Positions 7,396 to 14,290 of a stretch of 21,663 bases of DNA are shown one piece after another. Below the pieces are notes generated by a model that was not told where the DNA came from, did not search any database, and worked only from the letters and a program-made list of their open reading frames with translations. Positions within the stretch are counted from its first letter, which is position 1, and the number at the start of each line of letters is the position of its first letter. The position numbers were made by a program, and so were the translations under genes. Source of the stretch: JAHBVH01 sp034437715 (GTDB taxonomy: Bacteria; Chloroflexota; Anaerolineae; Caldilineales; Caldilineaceae); NCBI GenBank assembly GCA_034437715.1, contig DAOTTR010000036.1:1-21663 (forward strand), given 5' to 3'.

Positions 7396-9159
7396 ATGCC
7401 CTCACGCCGCTGGAATACAATTACAAAAGCCAGTGTTGTTGCCACACTGGTCATTTTGATGATTTGGGCCGTAGTCATGTTGCGGGCCATGATCCCATCA
7501 ACCATCGTCGCTTTTCTGTTGGCCTTTGTCTTTGGCTATCCCGTCAATTGGATTCAACGGCAGACAGGTTGGGCGCGCACACCGGCCGTCGTGAGCCTCT
7601 ATACGATCCTCCTGCTGATTGTCGTGCTCATGCCCGTATTGGTATTGCCGCGCGCCACGAGCCTGCTCGATTCGTTGCAGCAAACCCTGATTGGGCTGAT
7701 TGACAGTATCCAAACCGCGGTGATCTCGATTGGCCCGATTCACATACCCGTCAATGATCTGCTCCAACCGCTGAGTGAAGCGTTGCAGAACATTCTCAGT
7801 GTTGCTTCCTTTAACCCCTGGTCATTTTTTCGCGGGATCACCAATGGCATTCTGATTGCGATTTATGTCATGGTGCTCAATTTTTGGTTACTCAAAGATC
7901 TACAAAAATTGCAGCGCCTGATGCTGGAACAGATTCCGGCGGATTACCAAGAAGATGTACGCCGATTGGCCCAAGAAATTGTGCAGATCTGGGAAGCTTT
8001 TCTGCGTGGGCAGATTTTGCTGGGGGTCGTGGTGGGCAGTATCACCTGGATTGTGCTGGCAATTTTGGGCATGAACAATGCGGGGGGGCTGGCGCTGTTG
8101 GCTGGCGTCATGGAGTTGCTGCCAACCGTCGGCCCGGCGATCAGTGGCACGATTGCAACGCTAGTGGCCCTCTTTCAAGGCTCCACCTGGCTGCCGATCA
8201 GCAACATTACCTTTGCGCTGATTATTGGAGCCACCTATGCGATCCTGGGGCAGGTGGAGAGCGTCTACTTTATTCCGCGGCTGGTGGGTGGGCGCGTCAA
8301 GCTGCATCCGGCGGTGGCCTTTGTCAGTGTGATTGCCGGTGCGTTGGTCTTTGGTGCGCTCGGCGTCTTGCTGGCCACGCCCGTTGTCGCCAGTCTGCGC
8401 ACCGTTTTCACCTATGTCTATCGCAAACTGCTCGATCACGAGCCTTTTGAGCCACGCCAGACGCCCCAATCGGGCATTCGCATCCGCGGGTTGGTCGGTG
8501 GCCGCAAGATCGAAGCGATCATCTTTGATCTAGATGGCACACTGACAGAACTGGATTGGCGCGCCGTTGATTGGGTGGGCAACCAACTGGCCTGGTTCAA
8601 GTGGCTGCTAACGCCAGAGCGGCGCGGCCACTTTACACGGCGCATTATGATTAGCGCAGAGGGCATGATCAACTTTGTGATCAGCCAACTCGGTCGCGCC
8701 AAAGATCATCGTGGGCTGGCGGAGGTGCTGCCTTTCTTCAACATGCTGCGTGGGTATCCGCCACCGGATCGGCTTATCCTACAAACTGGCGTAGCGGAAA
8801 CCTTACATCGCCTTGCGTACAACTATGAGCTGGCCTTGATTACGGCCCGCGATCAACACTCTGTCCGCCATTTTCTGAACAGTGTCAACCTGGATGACGG
8901 CACATTTGCCTATATCCTGACCCGCGATGATGTGCGCAGCCTGCTACCGCATGGCGAAGGGTTGCTCTTTTTGACTGAGCAATTTCAGCGCTTGCCCGAT
9001 CAAATTCTGCTGGTCAGCGACACGGACACCAATCTACGCGCCGGTCGCGCCATGGGCATGGCGGTCGCCGGTGTGCTCAGCGGCTTGGGCGAAACCGGCG
9101 ACATGGATGAGACCAATTTGACGGTCGATGCTGTGCCCGAACTCGAAGAGTGGTTGTAA
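7396..9159 (+). CDS. AI-2E/PerM-family permease fused to HAD-type hydrolase domain
   Basis: A 587-residue protein. Residues about 10-345 form an AI-2E transporter family (PerM, UPF0118) membrane domain with around eight membrane segments and the typical Leu-Pro-Thr-Val-Gly-Pro and Pro-Arg-Leu-Val-Gly-Gly stretches. Residues about 370-587 form a HAD-superfamily domain: motif I Asp378-Leu-Asp380-Gly-Thr, motif II Thr-Ala-Arg-Asp, motif IV Ser-Asp542-Thr-Asp544. The motif III lysine is not evident: near 515-520 the sequence reads Ser-Leu-Leu-Pro-His-Gly, where related HAD proteins have Lys-Pro-His-Pro. The frame is continuous across the join, so this is a true fusion in this DNA. ATG 7396 starts directly before the membrane domain, though no good ribosome site precedes it; upstream in-frame starts add a non-homologous leader. 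The phosphatase substrate and transport cargo are unknown. Confidence 0.85.
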   Translation: MPSRRWNTITKASVVATLVILMIWAVVMLRAMIPSTIVAFLLAFVFGYPVNWIQRQTGWARTPAVVSLYTILLLIVVLMPVLVLPRATSLLDSLQQTLIGLIDSIQTAVISIGPIHIPVNDLLQPLSEALQNILSVASFNPWSFFRGITNGILIAIYVMVLNFWLLKDLQKLQRLMLEQIPADYQEDVRRLAQEIVQIWEAFLRGQILLGVVVGSITWIVLAILGMNNAGGLALLAGVMELLPTVGPAISGTIATLVALFQGSTWLPISNITFALIIGATYAILGQVESVYFIPRLVGGRVKLHPAVAFVSVIAGALVFGALGVLLATPVVASLRTVFTYVYRKLLDHEPFEPRQTPQSGIRIRGLVGGRKIEAIIFDLDGTLTELDWRAVDWVGNQLAWFKWLLTPERRGHFTRRIMISAEGMINFVISQLGRAKDHRGLAEVLPFFNMLRGYPPPDRLILQTGVAETLHRLAYNYELALITARDQHSVRHFLNSVNLDDGTFAYILTRDDVRSLLPHGEGLLFLTEQFQRLPDQILLVSDTDTNLRAGRAMGMAVAGVLSGLGETGDMDETNLTVDAVPELEEWL

Positions 9160-9172
9160 TTCTCTCGCGAGA

Positions 9173-9238
9173 GCGTGCCGGGGACGGCCCTGCGGCTTGA
9201 TGCCACTACGCTATGTTTTTGGGCCGTCCCCGGCACGC
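9173..9238. repeat. 66-bp hairpin repeat, copy 2
   Basis: Perfect 18-bp stem, GCGTGCCGGGGACGGCCC (9173-9190) with its complement at 9221-9238, around a 30-base loop. It shares GTGCCGGGGAC with copies 1 and 3. It begins 13 bases after the permease-HAD stop codon and might also slow transcription there, although no T-run follows. Confidence 0.85.
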
Positions 9239-9530
9239 CTTCCCTACGGCCAACTTGTGGGTAAAGGGTAGCCCAATCCGGGGGAGGCTGGGTGAGGGGG
9301 ACCTGAATCGTTACTTTGATTTCACGATAGATGTGCTACAGCGTAGCGGGCCTGCCCTTGGCCGCGTAAGAATCCTCATCAATTTGTTCCATAACGATTA
9401 CGACAGCGTTACATTTCATCACCAGCTGCTCTGCATGAATTCAGCGCCTGGGATAGCAAACGTGTTTAAACACGTTTCCCGTCGCAGGTGTTGAATTCAT
9501 TCAACACGAATTTAACGTTGGCGTAGTAGG

Positions 9531-9564
9531 AACGCCCGAACACCGGCATGGATGTTCGGGCGTT
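9531..9564 (+). terminator. intrinsic terminator-like hairpin
   Basis: A 12-bp stem AACGCCCGAACA (9531-9542) with TGTTCGGGCGTT (9553-9564), a 10-base loop, then TCGTTT. It lies far (372 bases) from the nearest upstream stop, which hints at an unannotated transcript between 9240 and 9530. Confidence 0.6.
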
Positions 9565-9729
9565 TCGTTTGCGACAACGCTGCACGATACCGTGGCGCGA
9601 TTTACTAACAAAGCACATACGTCCCACAGATGGTAATCAAATACTTCCCTGGTATGCTAAGGCATAGATGAAATGTGATCGGCCAGCAACGGAAAGCCGA
9701 CCACGCTAGTTGAACGAACGGGGGAAAGC

Positions 9730-10032
9730 ATGGTCAAAGTTGATCAACACACAACAGACGGGATCGTCGCTTGGCGCGTGCGCGATGCATTGGCGGCCCA
9801 TCCATTGTTGGGTGGTGCCACGGCCCAAATTCATATCATCGCCAGCTACGAATGTATTATGTTGCGTGGTTGGGCAGTGGATGAGCACGTCATTCAATTG
9901 GCCGTGCGCTTGACGCGGCGCGTGGCCGGCAAGCGCACGGTCCATGCCGAACTACAACGCTGCCGACGGGCTGCTAACAAAGCGCAGACAGAGCGCATAT
10001 TCGATGATAACAGTCTGCATACGCCCATCTAA
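9730..10032 (+). CDS. BON-domain-like small protein
   Basis: A 100-residue soluble protein. Residues about 15-80 have the BON pattern: an amphipathic helix (Val-Arg-Asp-Ala-Leu-Ala-Ala-His-Pro), two strands with Ile-His-Ile-Ile-Ala and Met-Leu-Arg-Gly-Trp-Ala-Val (the usual hydrophobic-Gly turn), then a helix and Val-Ala-Gly-Lys-Arg-Thr-Val-His. BON domains bind lipid or other ligands and often occur in stress proteins. There is no signal peptide, so this copy should be cytoplasmic. GGGGGAAAGC precedes the ATG. It lies 147 bases upstream of Hsp20 on the same strand, which fits a stress setting, but separate promoters are possible. Confidence 0.65.
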   Translation: MVKVDQHTTDGIVAWRVRDALAAHPLLGGATAQIHIIASYECIMLRGWAVDEHVIQLAVRLTRRVAGKRTVHAELQRCRRAANKAQTERIFDDNSLHTPI

Positions 10033-10179
10033 CAGAGCGCCGCTATACTAGCAATATAACACCACGAGTCATGGACGAAGCGCTGTAACGAGTCAATCTT
10101 GAATGCCGAGTGCTGCGAAGTGACACTGAACAATTGATCAAGTTAAACAACAAGAACAAGTCAAAAGGATTAACGACTT

Positions 10180-10632
10180 ATGCAAACAAACAACTACAAC
10201 GCCTTCTTACGCGATTTTGCCGCCGCCGCCAATACCCTGAATCCGCGTGCGTATGATTATGTCCGCAGTGGTGGGCATAATGGGGAGACCGCACCCAGCA
10301 AAGCACGCTTGCCGCTGGATGTGATCGCCAACGACCAAGGGTTTGTGATCAGCGCCTATGTGCCTGGTGTCAACCCAGAAAATGTCGAAATCACCTTTGA
10401 AGACAAAGCGCTGACCATTCGCGGTGAATTTCCGGCGGCAGCAAGCGGCGACGAAGCTAACAAGTTTGTCAAGCAGGAACTGTACCGTGGGGCCTTTGAA
10501 CGCAGCGTCACCTTTACCGTGCCGGTCGACGCCGATGCCATCGAAGCGACCTATGAACATGGTGTGCTTACCCTGCGCGTGCCCAAGACCGAAGCCGTGC
10601 GCCCGAAGCAAATCAAGGTCGTAACCAAATAA
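10180..10632 (+). CDS. Hsp20/alpha-crystallin small heat shock protein
   Basis: A 150-residue ATP-independent holdase chaperone of the cytoplasm. A divergent N-terminal arm (1-42) is followed by the alpha-crystallin domain (about 43-142), with Pro-Leu-Asp-Val-Ile at its start, Val-Pro-Gly-Val near 67-70, the Tyr-Arg-Gly-Ala-Phe-Glu-Arg segment and the signature Gly-Val-Leu-Thr-Leu-Arg-Val-Pro-Lys. A short tail carries Ile-Lys-Val. AAAGGA sits about 11 bases before the ATG. No complete CIRCE operator is seen upstream. A strong terminator follows 22 bases after the stop, so the gene ends its transcript. Confidence 0.92.
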   Translation: MQTNNYNAFLRDFAAAANTLNPRAYDYVRSGGHNGETAPSKARLPLDVIANDQGFVISAYVPGVNPENVEITFEDKALTIRGEFPAAASGDEANKFVKQELYRGAFERSVTFTVPVDADAIEATYEHGVLTLRVPKTEAVRPKQIKVVTK

Positions 10633-10653
10633 TTTTGCCGCTCGACTAGCAAA

Positions 10654-10686
10654 GCGCCAATCCGTACTGGGTTGGCGCTTTTTTAT
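10654..10686 (+). terminator. intrinsic terminator of the Hsp20 gene
   Basis: AAGCGCCAA (10655-10663) pairs with TTGGCGCTT around an 11-base loop and runs into a T-tract (TTTTTTATTT). It directly follows the Hsp20 stop codon. Confidence 0.9.
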
Positions 10687-10960
10687 TTCTCTAGAACCGG
10701 TAATATTTTGAAAATTAGACGAAACAATGTTTAATTATGATTACAGTATGCGTAAAGATTCAGCATCAAACTTGATGCGATAGGCCGACAAGTACCCAGA
10801 AAAAAAGTCCTACGAATGCGGCTGTAGCACAGAATACAACGCGACATTTGACGTACATGATCCCCAGAAAATCTACACAAAAAGTAGATTGGTACTAACA
10901 CCGCATGGCGCGATGATCGAATTATCAGTGATTGCCTTGGAATCGAAAGCAAGTGAACAC
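10687..10960. other. intergenic region with no recognised gene
   Basis: About 270 bases of A/T-richer DNA follow the Hsp20 terminator. A small hairpin (AATCTAC at 10869-10875 with GTAGATT) is present. No protein-like ORF is seen apart from the possible small membrane peptide that starts at 10961 or, in the same frame, at ATG 10913. Confidence 0.5.
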
Positions 10961-11053
10961 ATGTTGCGCCATGAAAAACAAGAACTCTACGCTGCCTTCG
11001 CTTTGTTACTGGTGTTCATTACCGGCATTGCCTATCTCGTACTGACCCAATGA
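10961..11053 (+). CDS. possible 30-residue single-pass membrane peptide
   Basis: The ATG-to-TGA frame encodes a charged N-terminus (Leu-Arg-His-Glu-Lys-Gln-Glu), then an uninterrupted hydrophobic segment of about 20 residues (AAFALLLVFITGIAYLVL), then Thr-Gln. This is the classic form of a small membrane protein. The same frame is open back to ATG 10913 (46 residues). No good ribosome site is seen for either start, which lowers confidence. It converges on the thioredoxin-like gene with 37 bases between stops. Confidence 0.4.
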   Translation: MLRHEKQELYAAFALLLVFITGIAYLVLTQ

Positions 11054-11090
11054 TGCTGACAAAAATCACACTGACCCGAATGAGTGGCGG

Positions 11091-11801
11091 CTACGAAGCA
11101 GCAGGCTCGGCCAACAGCGCCTGGATCACCTGTTCGGCATAGGCATAGTTGCCTTCGCCAATCTTCACCAGCCGAATATTTCCTTGCTTATCGATCAGAT
11201 AGGCCGCTGGCCAATAGTGGTTGCTATACGCACGCCAGGTGGTGAAGTCGTTATCAATCGCGACTGGCCAGCTTATTTCTTGATCGATCAGGGCGCGCTT
11301 GACATTATCCAGATTCTTTTCGTATTCAAATTCTGGGGTGTGAATCCCGATAATGACCAGACCATCCGCAGCATATTGCTCATACCACGCCTTGAGCGCT
11401 GGCATCTGACGAATGCAATTAATGCAGCCTAATGTCCAGAACTCGACGATCACTACCTTGCCGCGCAAATCCGCTAATCGCAATGGGGTGGAGTTCAGCC
11501 ATTGTTCGTTGGTGAGTTCGGGCGCAGGCCCTTGGTTTTTTAGCTTGGCCAGCAGTTGCTGCTGTGCTTGGGTAGGACCATCCACCGCCGCCAAAAGAGG
11601 GACTGGCGTAGCTGTGGGTAAAAGCGTTTTTGTAGCGGCGGTTGCCTGGACGACAGGCGCATTCGGTTGTAAAGTGGGCATGGGTTGGGGTTGTACAGGC
11701 GCTTGCCCTGTAGGCAGCGAAGGTAGTGGCATGGTACAAGCCGCCAATAGGCCAGTCAAAATCAACAATTTTGCCCAAAACCTGGGTAGCATGAGTGTCA
11801 T
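11091..11801 (-). CDS. TlpA/DipZ-like thioredoxin-fold lipoprotein
   Basis: A 236-residue thiol-disulfide oxidoreductase at the outer face of the membrane. Lipobox Leu-Ala-Ala-Cys22 follows a short hydrophobic signal. A Pro/Thr-rich linker spans about 23-75. The thioredoxin-like domain (about 95-232) has the redox motif Cys126-Ile-Asn-Cys129 after Glu-Phe-Trp-Thr-Leu-Gly and the cis-proline in Tyr-Trp-Pro-Ala-Ala-Tyr-Leu-Ile-Asp. The stretch Tyr-Ser-Asn-His-Tyr-Trp-Pro is typical of the thioredoxin domain of DipZ-like proteins. The ATG at 11801 has AGGAGGT nine bases upstream. No CcdA-type membrane partner lies in this window, so the electron donor is unknown. Confidence 0.9.
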   Translation of the reverse strand: MTLMLPRFWAKLLILTGLLAACTMPLPSLPTGQAPVQPQPMPTLQPNAPVVQATAATKTLLPTATPVPLLAAVDGPTQAQQQLLAKLKNQGPAPELTNEQWLNSTPLRLADLRGKVVIVEFWTLGCINCIRQMPALKAWYEQYAADGLVIIGIHTPEFEYEKNLDNVKRALIDQEISWPVAIDNDFTTWRAYSNHYWPAAYLIDKQGNIRLVKIGEGNYAYAEQVIQALLAEPAAS

Positions 11802-11969
11802 TGGCGAAAGACCTCCTTCTCACAATTTTTGCTCGCTTGGGCAACCGGTGTTACCCTTATTGCTCATTCTACGGGTGGCTTATTACAAAACTCTTACGTG
11901 GGAATTAATAAACTGTTATTCTGTTTCTATTCAGTGGTCAAGTCATGGGTGCATTGCATTTTTTGGGAA

Positions 11970-12035
11970 GTGTGCCGGGGACGAGCGGCGTGCCGTTTGT
12001 CAACCCGGTGTGGTTGTCGCTCGTCCCCGGCACAC
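11970..12035. repeat. 66-bp hairpin repeat, copy 3
   Basis: Perfect 18-bp stem, GTGTGCCGGGGACGAGCG (11970-11987) with its complement at 12018-12035, around a 30-base loop. It shares the GTGCCGGGGAC box with copies 1 and 2. Around it an outer imperfect inverted repeat runs from GGGTGCATT (11947-11955) to AATGCACCC (12072-12080), with TTTTGGGAAGT facing ACTTCCAAAA, so this copy may be the core of a 134-bp element. Confidence 0.85.
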
Positions 12036-12114
12036 GTTGCGCGCTACTTCCAAAATTTACCCTCAAATTGAAATGCACCCTCAAGCCATTACGGGTTGGT
12101 GTAGCATTATTTTG

Positions 12115-12120
12115 TATAAT
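12115..12120 (+). promoter_or_regulatory. -10 element of the small helical protein gene
   Basis: A perfect TATAAT lies 33 bases before the chosen ATG. No good -35 is seen at 16-18 bases. The spacing to the gene gives a leader of about 25 bases. Confidence 0.45.
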
Positions 12121-12152
12121 TCGATGCAAAATTGCGCGGGAGGATTATGCCA

Positions 12153-12533
12153 ATGGATCCTTTGTCGTGGTTGTTCGGTAAGAAAGAAGAAAAACTACCT
12201 AACCAGCAGGCAGTCGATGCGGAAGAATATTGCAGGATCAGCGAGCTTGCGAAAAAAGCGGGTAGCGTCAATGGTCGTCACCACACGACGTATACAGAAG
12301 AGATCAGAAGATTAAAGCAAGCACAAAAGTATCCAGAAGCCGTGGCCTTGTTGTTAAAGCTGATCGACGCGGTTGAGGCACAGGCAAAGATTGATGGCTT
12401 TGGGCTCGCGGCGCGATACTACGACCATTTGATCATTGTTTATCGAAAAATGAAAGACTATGAGAAGGCAGAAGCTACCCGCCAACGCTATCTGAACAAC
12501 GCAGCCAAACTTCTGCCGCGCCAAGATCTATAG
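12153..12533 (+). CDS. small TPR-like helical protein, unknown function
   Basis: A 126-residue acidic/basic mixed, helix-rich protein with no signal peptide. The C-terminal half has two helix pairs resembling TPR units: Tyr-Pro-Glu-Ala-Val-Ala-Leu-Leu and, about 35 residues later, Tyr-Glu-Lys-Ala-Glu-Ala-Thr. The N-terminus Asp-Pro-Leu-Ser-Trp-Leu-Phe-Gly-Lys-Lys is a short hydrophobic patch. ATG 12153 is preferred because GGGAGG lies nine bases upstream; ATG 12147 would be only three bases away. I do not recognise a named family. It is probably a protein-binding helper, which is a guess from fold only. Confidence 0.65.
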   Translation: MDPLSWLFGKKEEKLPNQQAVDAEEYCRISELAKKAGSVNGRHHTTYTEEIRRLKQAQKYPEAVALLLKLIDAVEAQAKIDGFGLAARYYDHLIIVYRKMKDYEKAEATRQRYLNNAAKLLPRQDL

Positions 12534-12566
12534 CGAGCGCAATCCAACGCAGGAAAAAAGTAGAAA

Positions 12567-12619
12567 ATAAAAAAAGACGCCTGCATCAACTGTCCCTACC
12601 AGTCAACACAGTCGTCTTT
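12567..12619 (-). terminator. intrinsic terminator between convergent genes
   Basis: Read on the minus strand, AAAGACG (12619-12613) pairs with CGTCTTT (12579-12573), with further pairing inside, and is followed by TTTATTTT. It starts eight bases after the stop codon of the propeptide gene and serves it. Confidence 0.75.
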
Positions 12620-12626
12620 CCTGTCG

Positions 12627-13019
12627 TTAATACTCGTCTGCCTCACCACCAGCGGCCCATGAGGTGCGTTGTTGCCCTTCTGGCGTTTGTTCTAGAAAAT
12701 TGGGCTCGGCGTATTGTACACGGCTATCAGTCGCCAATGCGGCTGCCTTATCCGGTGGCGTGGCCTGATCTAAAATGCGTAACCGGTAGATGGGGCGTGT
12801 CCCAAATTGGGCGATCGGCGTTGGATCCAGTGCATAGGCAGCCGTCACGCTAGCCAGATCCCCGGCTTGCAACAGTTTCGCCACCACCTCGCCAGCTACA
12901 TAATCATCTACAGCCTGGGCATAGAGCAGACGGCCTGGAACCATACTACCGCACAACAAGCTCAAGATCAGCAAGTGGGCGATTATCCGTGTACCCAATT
13001 GTTGCATCTGTTTCATCAT
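12627..13019 (-). CDS. orphan propeptide of a subtilisin-like (S8) protease, truncated
   Basis: A 130-residue secreted protein. ATG 13019 has AGGAG five bases upstream (a second ATG follows at once). The signal peptide has the hydrophobic core IIAHLLILSLLCGSMVPG. The rest matches the N-terminal prodomain of Chloroflexota S8 proteases (fervidolysin-type): Val-Ala-Lys-Leu-Leu, Pro-Ile-Tyr-Arg-Leu-Arg-Ile and Arg-Val-Gln-Tyr-Ala-Glu-Pro-Asn-Phe. It then stops after Trp-Ala-Ala-Gly-Gly-Glu-Ala-Asp-Glu-Tyr, where such proteases normally continue into the catalytic domain. No Asp/His/Ser triad follows; a terminator does. It is either a 3'-truncated protease gene or a stand-alone inhibitor/chaperone. 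A 13-bp tandem duplication lies just upstream. Confidence 0.65.
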   Translation of the reverse strand: MMKQMQQLGTRIIAHLLILSLLCGSMVPGRLLYAQAVDDYVAGEVVAKLLQAGDLASVTAAYALDPTPIAQFGTRPIYRLRILDQATPPDKAAALATDSRVQYAEPNFLEQTPEGQQRTSWAAGGEADEY

Positions 13020-13030
13020 TGTATCTCCTC

Positions 13031-13056
13031 TACTCTTTGTGAATACTCTTTGTGAA
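13031..13056. repeat. perfect 13-bp tandem duplication
   Basis: TACTCTTTGTGAA occurs twice in direct contact (13031-13043 and 13044-13056), immediately upstream of the ribosome site of the propeptide gene. It may be replication slippage or a doubled binding site. Confidence 0.8.
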
Positions 13057-13111
13057 ACGTCAAGGACGCTCGTCCCAATACCATTGCATAGAGACCACAT
13101 CAACACAGCGC

Positions 13112-14290
13112 TCACCAGCGACCGAGGAAAATAAAAGATGCCCAGAAGTACGGATGCGGGTATCTTTCCAACAGTTGGCATTGCGCAGCCTACAATGCCG
13201 CAGCCGGACCAACCCCAGCCAACAGACGCTGATAAAAAAGTGTCATCAACTGCGTCGTCGCTTCATCATCAACTGCCCACAAACTCACCAATAGCGTCGG
13301 CGCACCGGCAGCAAAGAAGCCGCGCGCCAATCCAATTAATTCATCGCCGGGTGCCACTTGGCTAACGCCAGTCTCACAGGCACTTAAGGTCACTAAATCG
13401 CATTGTAGCTTCAAGTTATAGGTATCGCGCACCGTCAGCCAACCATCAGCCAACTGTAGGGATGAAAAGAGCGGATTGTCGGATCGAAAGCGACCGTGGC
13501 AGGCCAGGTGTAACAGGTTTGCTGCCGGTGCCTGGGCAAAGAGCGCAGCGTGCGTCTCATGGAGACCGTCCGTCAGTTCTTGGATCTCGAATGGCGTTTC
13601 GCACTCGGTAAAGGCGCTACCATCCAGCGCACACTCGAAGATCACGTTGGGCTGGTCAGAGGCAAAGGTAAAGAATGCCTCGGCACTCACCGATAGCGCG
13701 GGCGGCCCTACCACGATCTGCGTCGCTGGTGCCGTCGGCAAGATGATCGTCCAGCTATAGTTCTCCGGCGTTGCGTCGGCGTTAGCAGCCGGATCAAGCG
13801 CGCGCACGCTGAAGTTGTGCAGGCCGACTGTCAGGCCGCTATAGAACGCGGGCGAGGTGCAGGCGGTATAATCTGCCCCATTGAGCGCGCACTCGAAGGT
13901 CGCGTCCGGTTCGTCAGACGAGAAGGTGAAGGTGGCGACAGTGCTCGTCGTCAGCTCTTCCGGTGTGCTGTCAAGGCTAGTCTCTGGGGCCAGCAGATCG
14001 ACCAGCGTCCAGGTGCGTTCCGCGGGCGTCGCATCGACGTTGAGCGCCTCATCAATCGCGCGCACATAGAAGGTGTGTTCGCCTGCCGTCAGATCTTGGA
14101 TCGTGTACGGCGAGGCGCACGATTCGAAGGGTGCACCATCCAGCGCGCACTCGAACTCGAGATCGAGGGCTGCCGTTCCGTCATCGCTGCCGGTGAATTC
14201 GAAGCTAACATCGACATTGCTGTTCAAGCCGCTCGGCCCAGCGGTGATCGTCGTCTCTGGCGCGCTGATGTCAGGCGGCAATGCTTCTTG
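13112..14290 (-). pseudogene. Ig-like modules fused in frame to C-terminal half of a CHAT peptidase
   Basis: Three sequential Ig-like modules (the third cut short after Leu-Thr-Asp-Gly-Leu-His at 13559) continue without a frame change into a CHAT (caspase-HetF-associated) domain fragment. The CHAT part keeps the catalytic His (Ala-Cys-His-Gly-Arg-Phe, codon 13496-13498) and Cys (Leu-Ser-Ala-Cys-Glu-Thr-Gly, codon 13376-13378), plus Leu-Ile-Gly-Leu-Ala-Arg-Gly-Phe-Phe. It lacks the N-terminal half of the domain. An amber TAG (13192-13190) interrupts it. Beyond the stop the same frame reads the family's usual end, Pro-His-Pro-Tyr-Phe-Trp-Ala-Ser-Phe, to TGA at 13112. The upper limit, about 14290, is where this frame begins after a deletion. 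Probably non-functional, because of the half domain and the stop. Confidence 0.7.

Larger units (their letters stand above)
9160..9729. other. 570-bp intergenic region with serial palindromes
   Basis: No gene is supported here. The region holds the 66-bp hairpin copy 2, a 20-base perfect palindrome (9458-9477), a 9-bp hairpin (9488-9507) and an intrinsic terminator (9531-9564). A possible extended -10 (TGGTATGCT at 9650-9658) precedes the BON gene. The run of structures from 9430 to 9570 could be the 3' part of an unannotated small RNA. Confidence 0.5.

Noticed and set aside
10108..10114. GAGTGCT upstream of Hsp20, like one half of a CIRCE operator
   Set aside because: The matching left half with a 9-base spacing is absent, so HrcA control is not supported.
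11413..12315. Plus-strand open frame of 300 codons crossing the thioredoxin-like gene
   Set aside because: It is antisense to the lipoprotein, then crosses a hairpin repeat and the start of the small helical protein in another frame; no ribosome site or domain.
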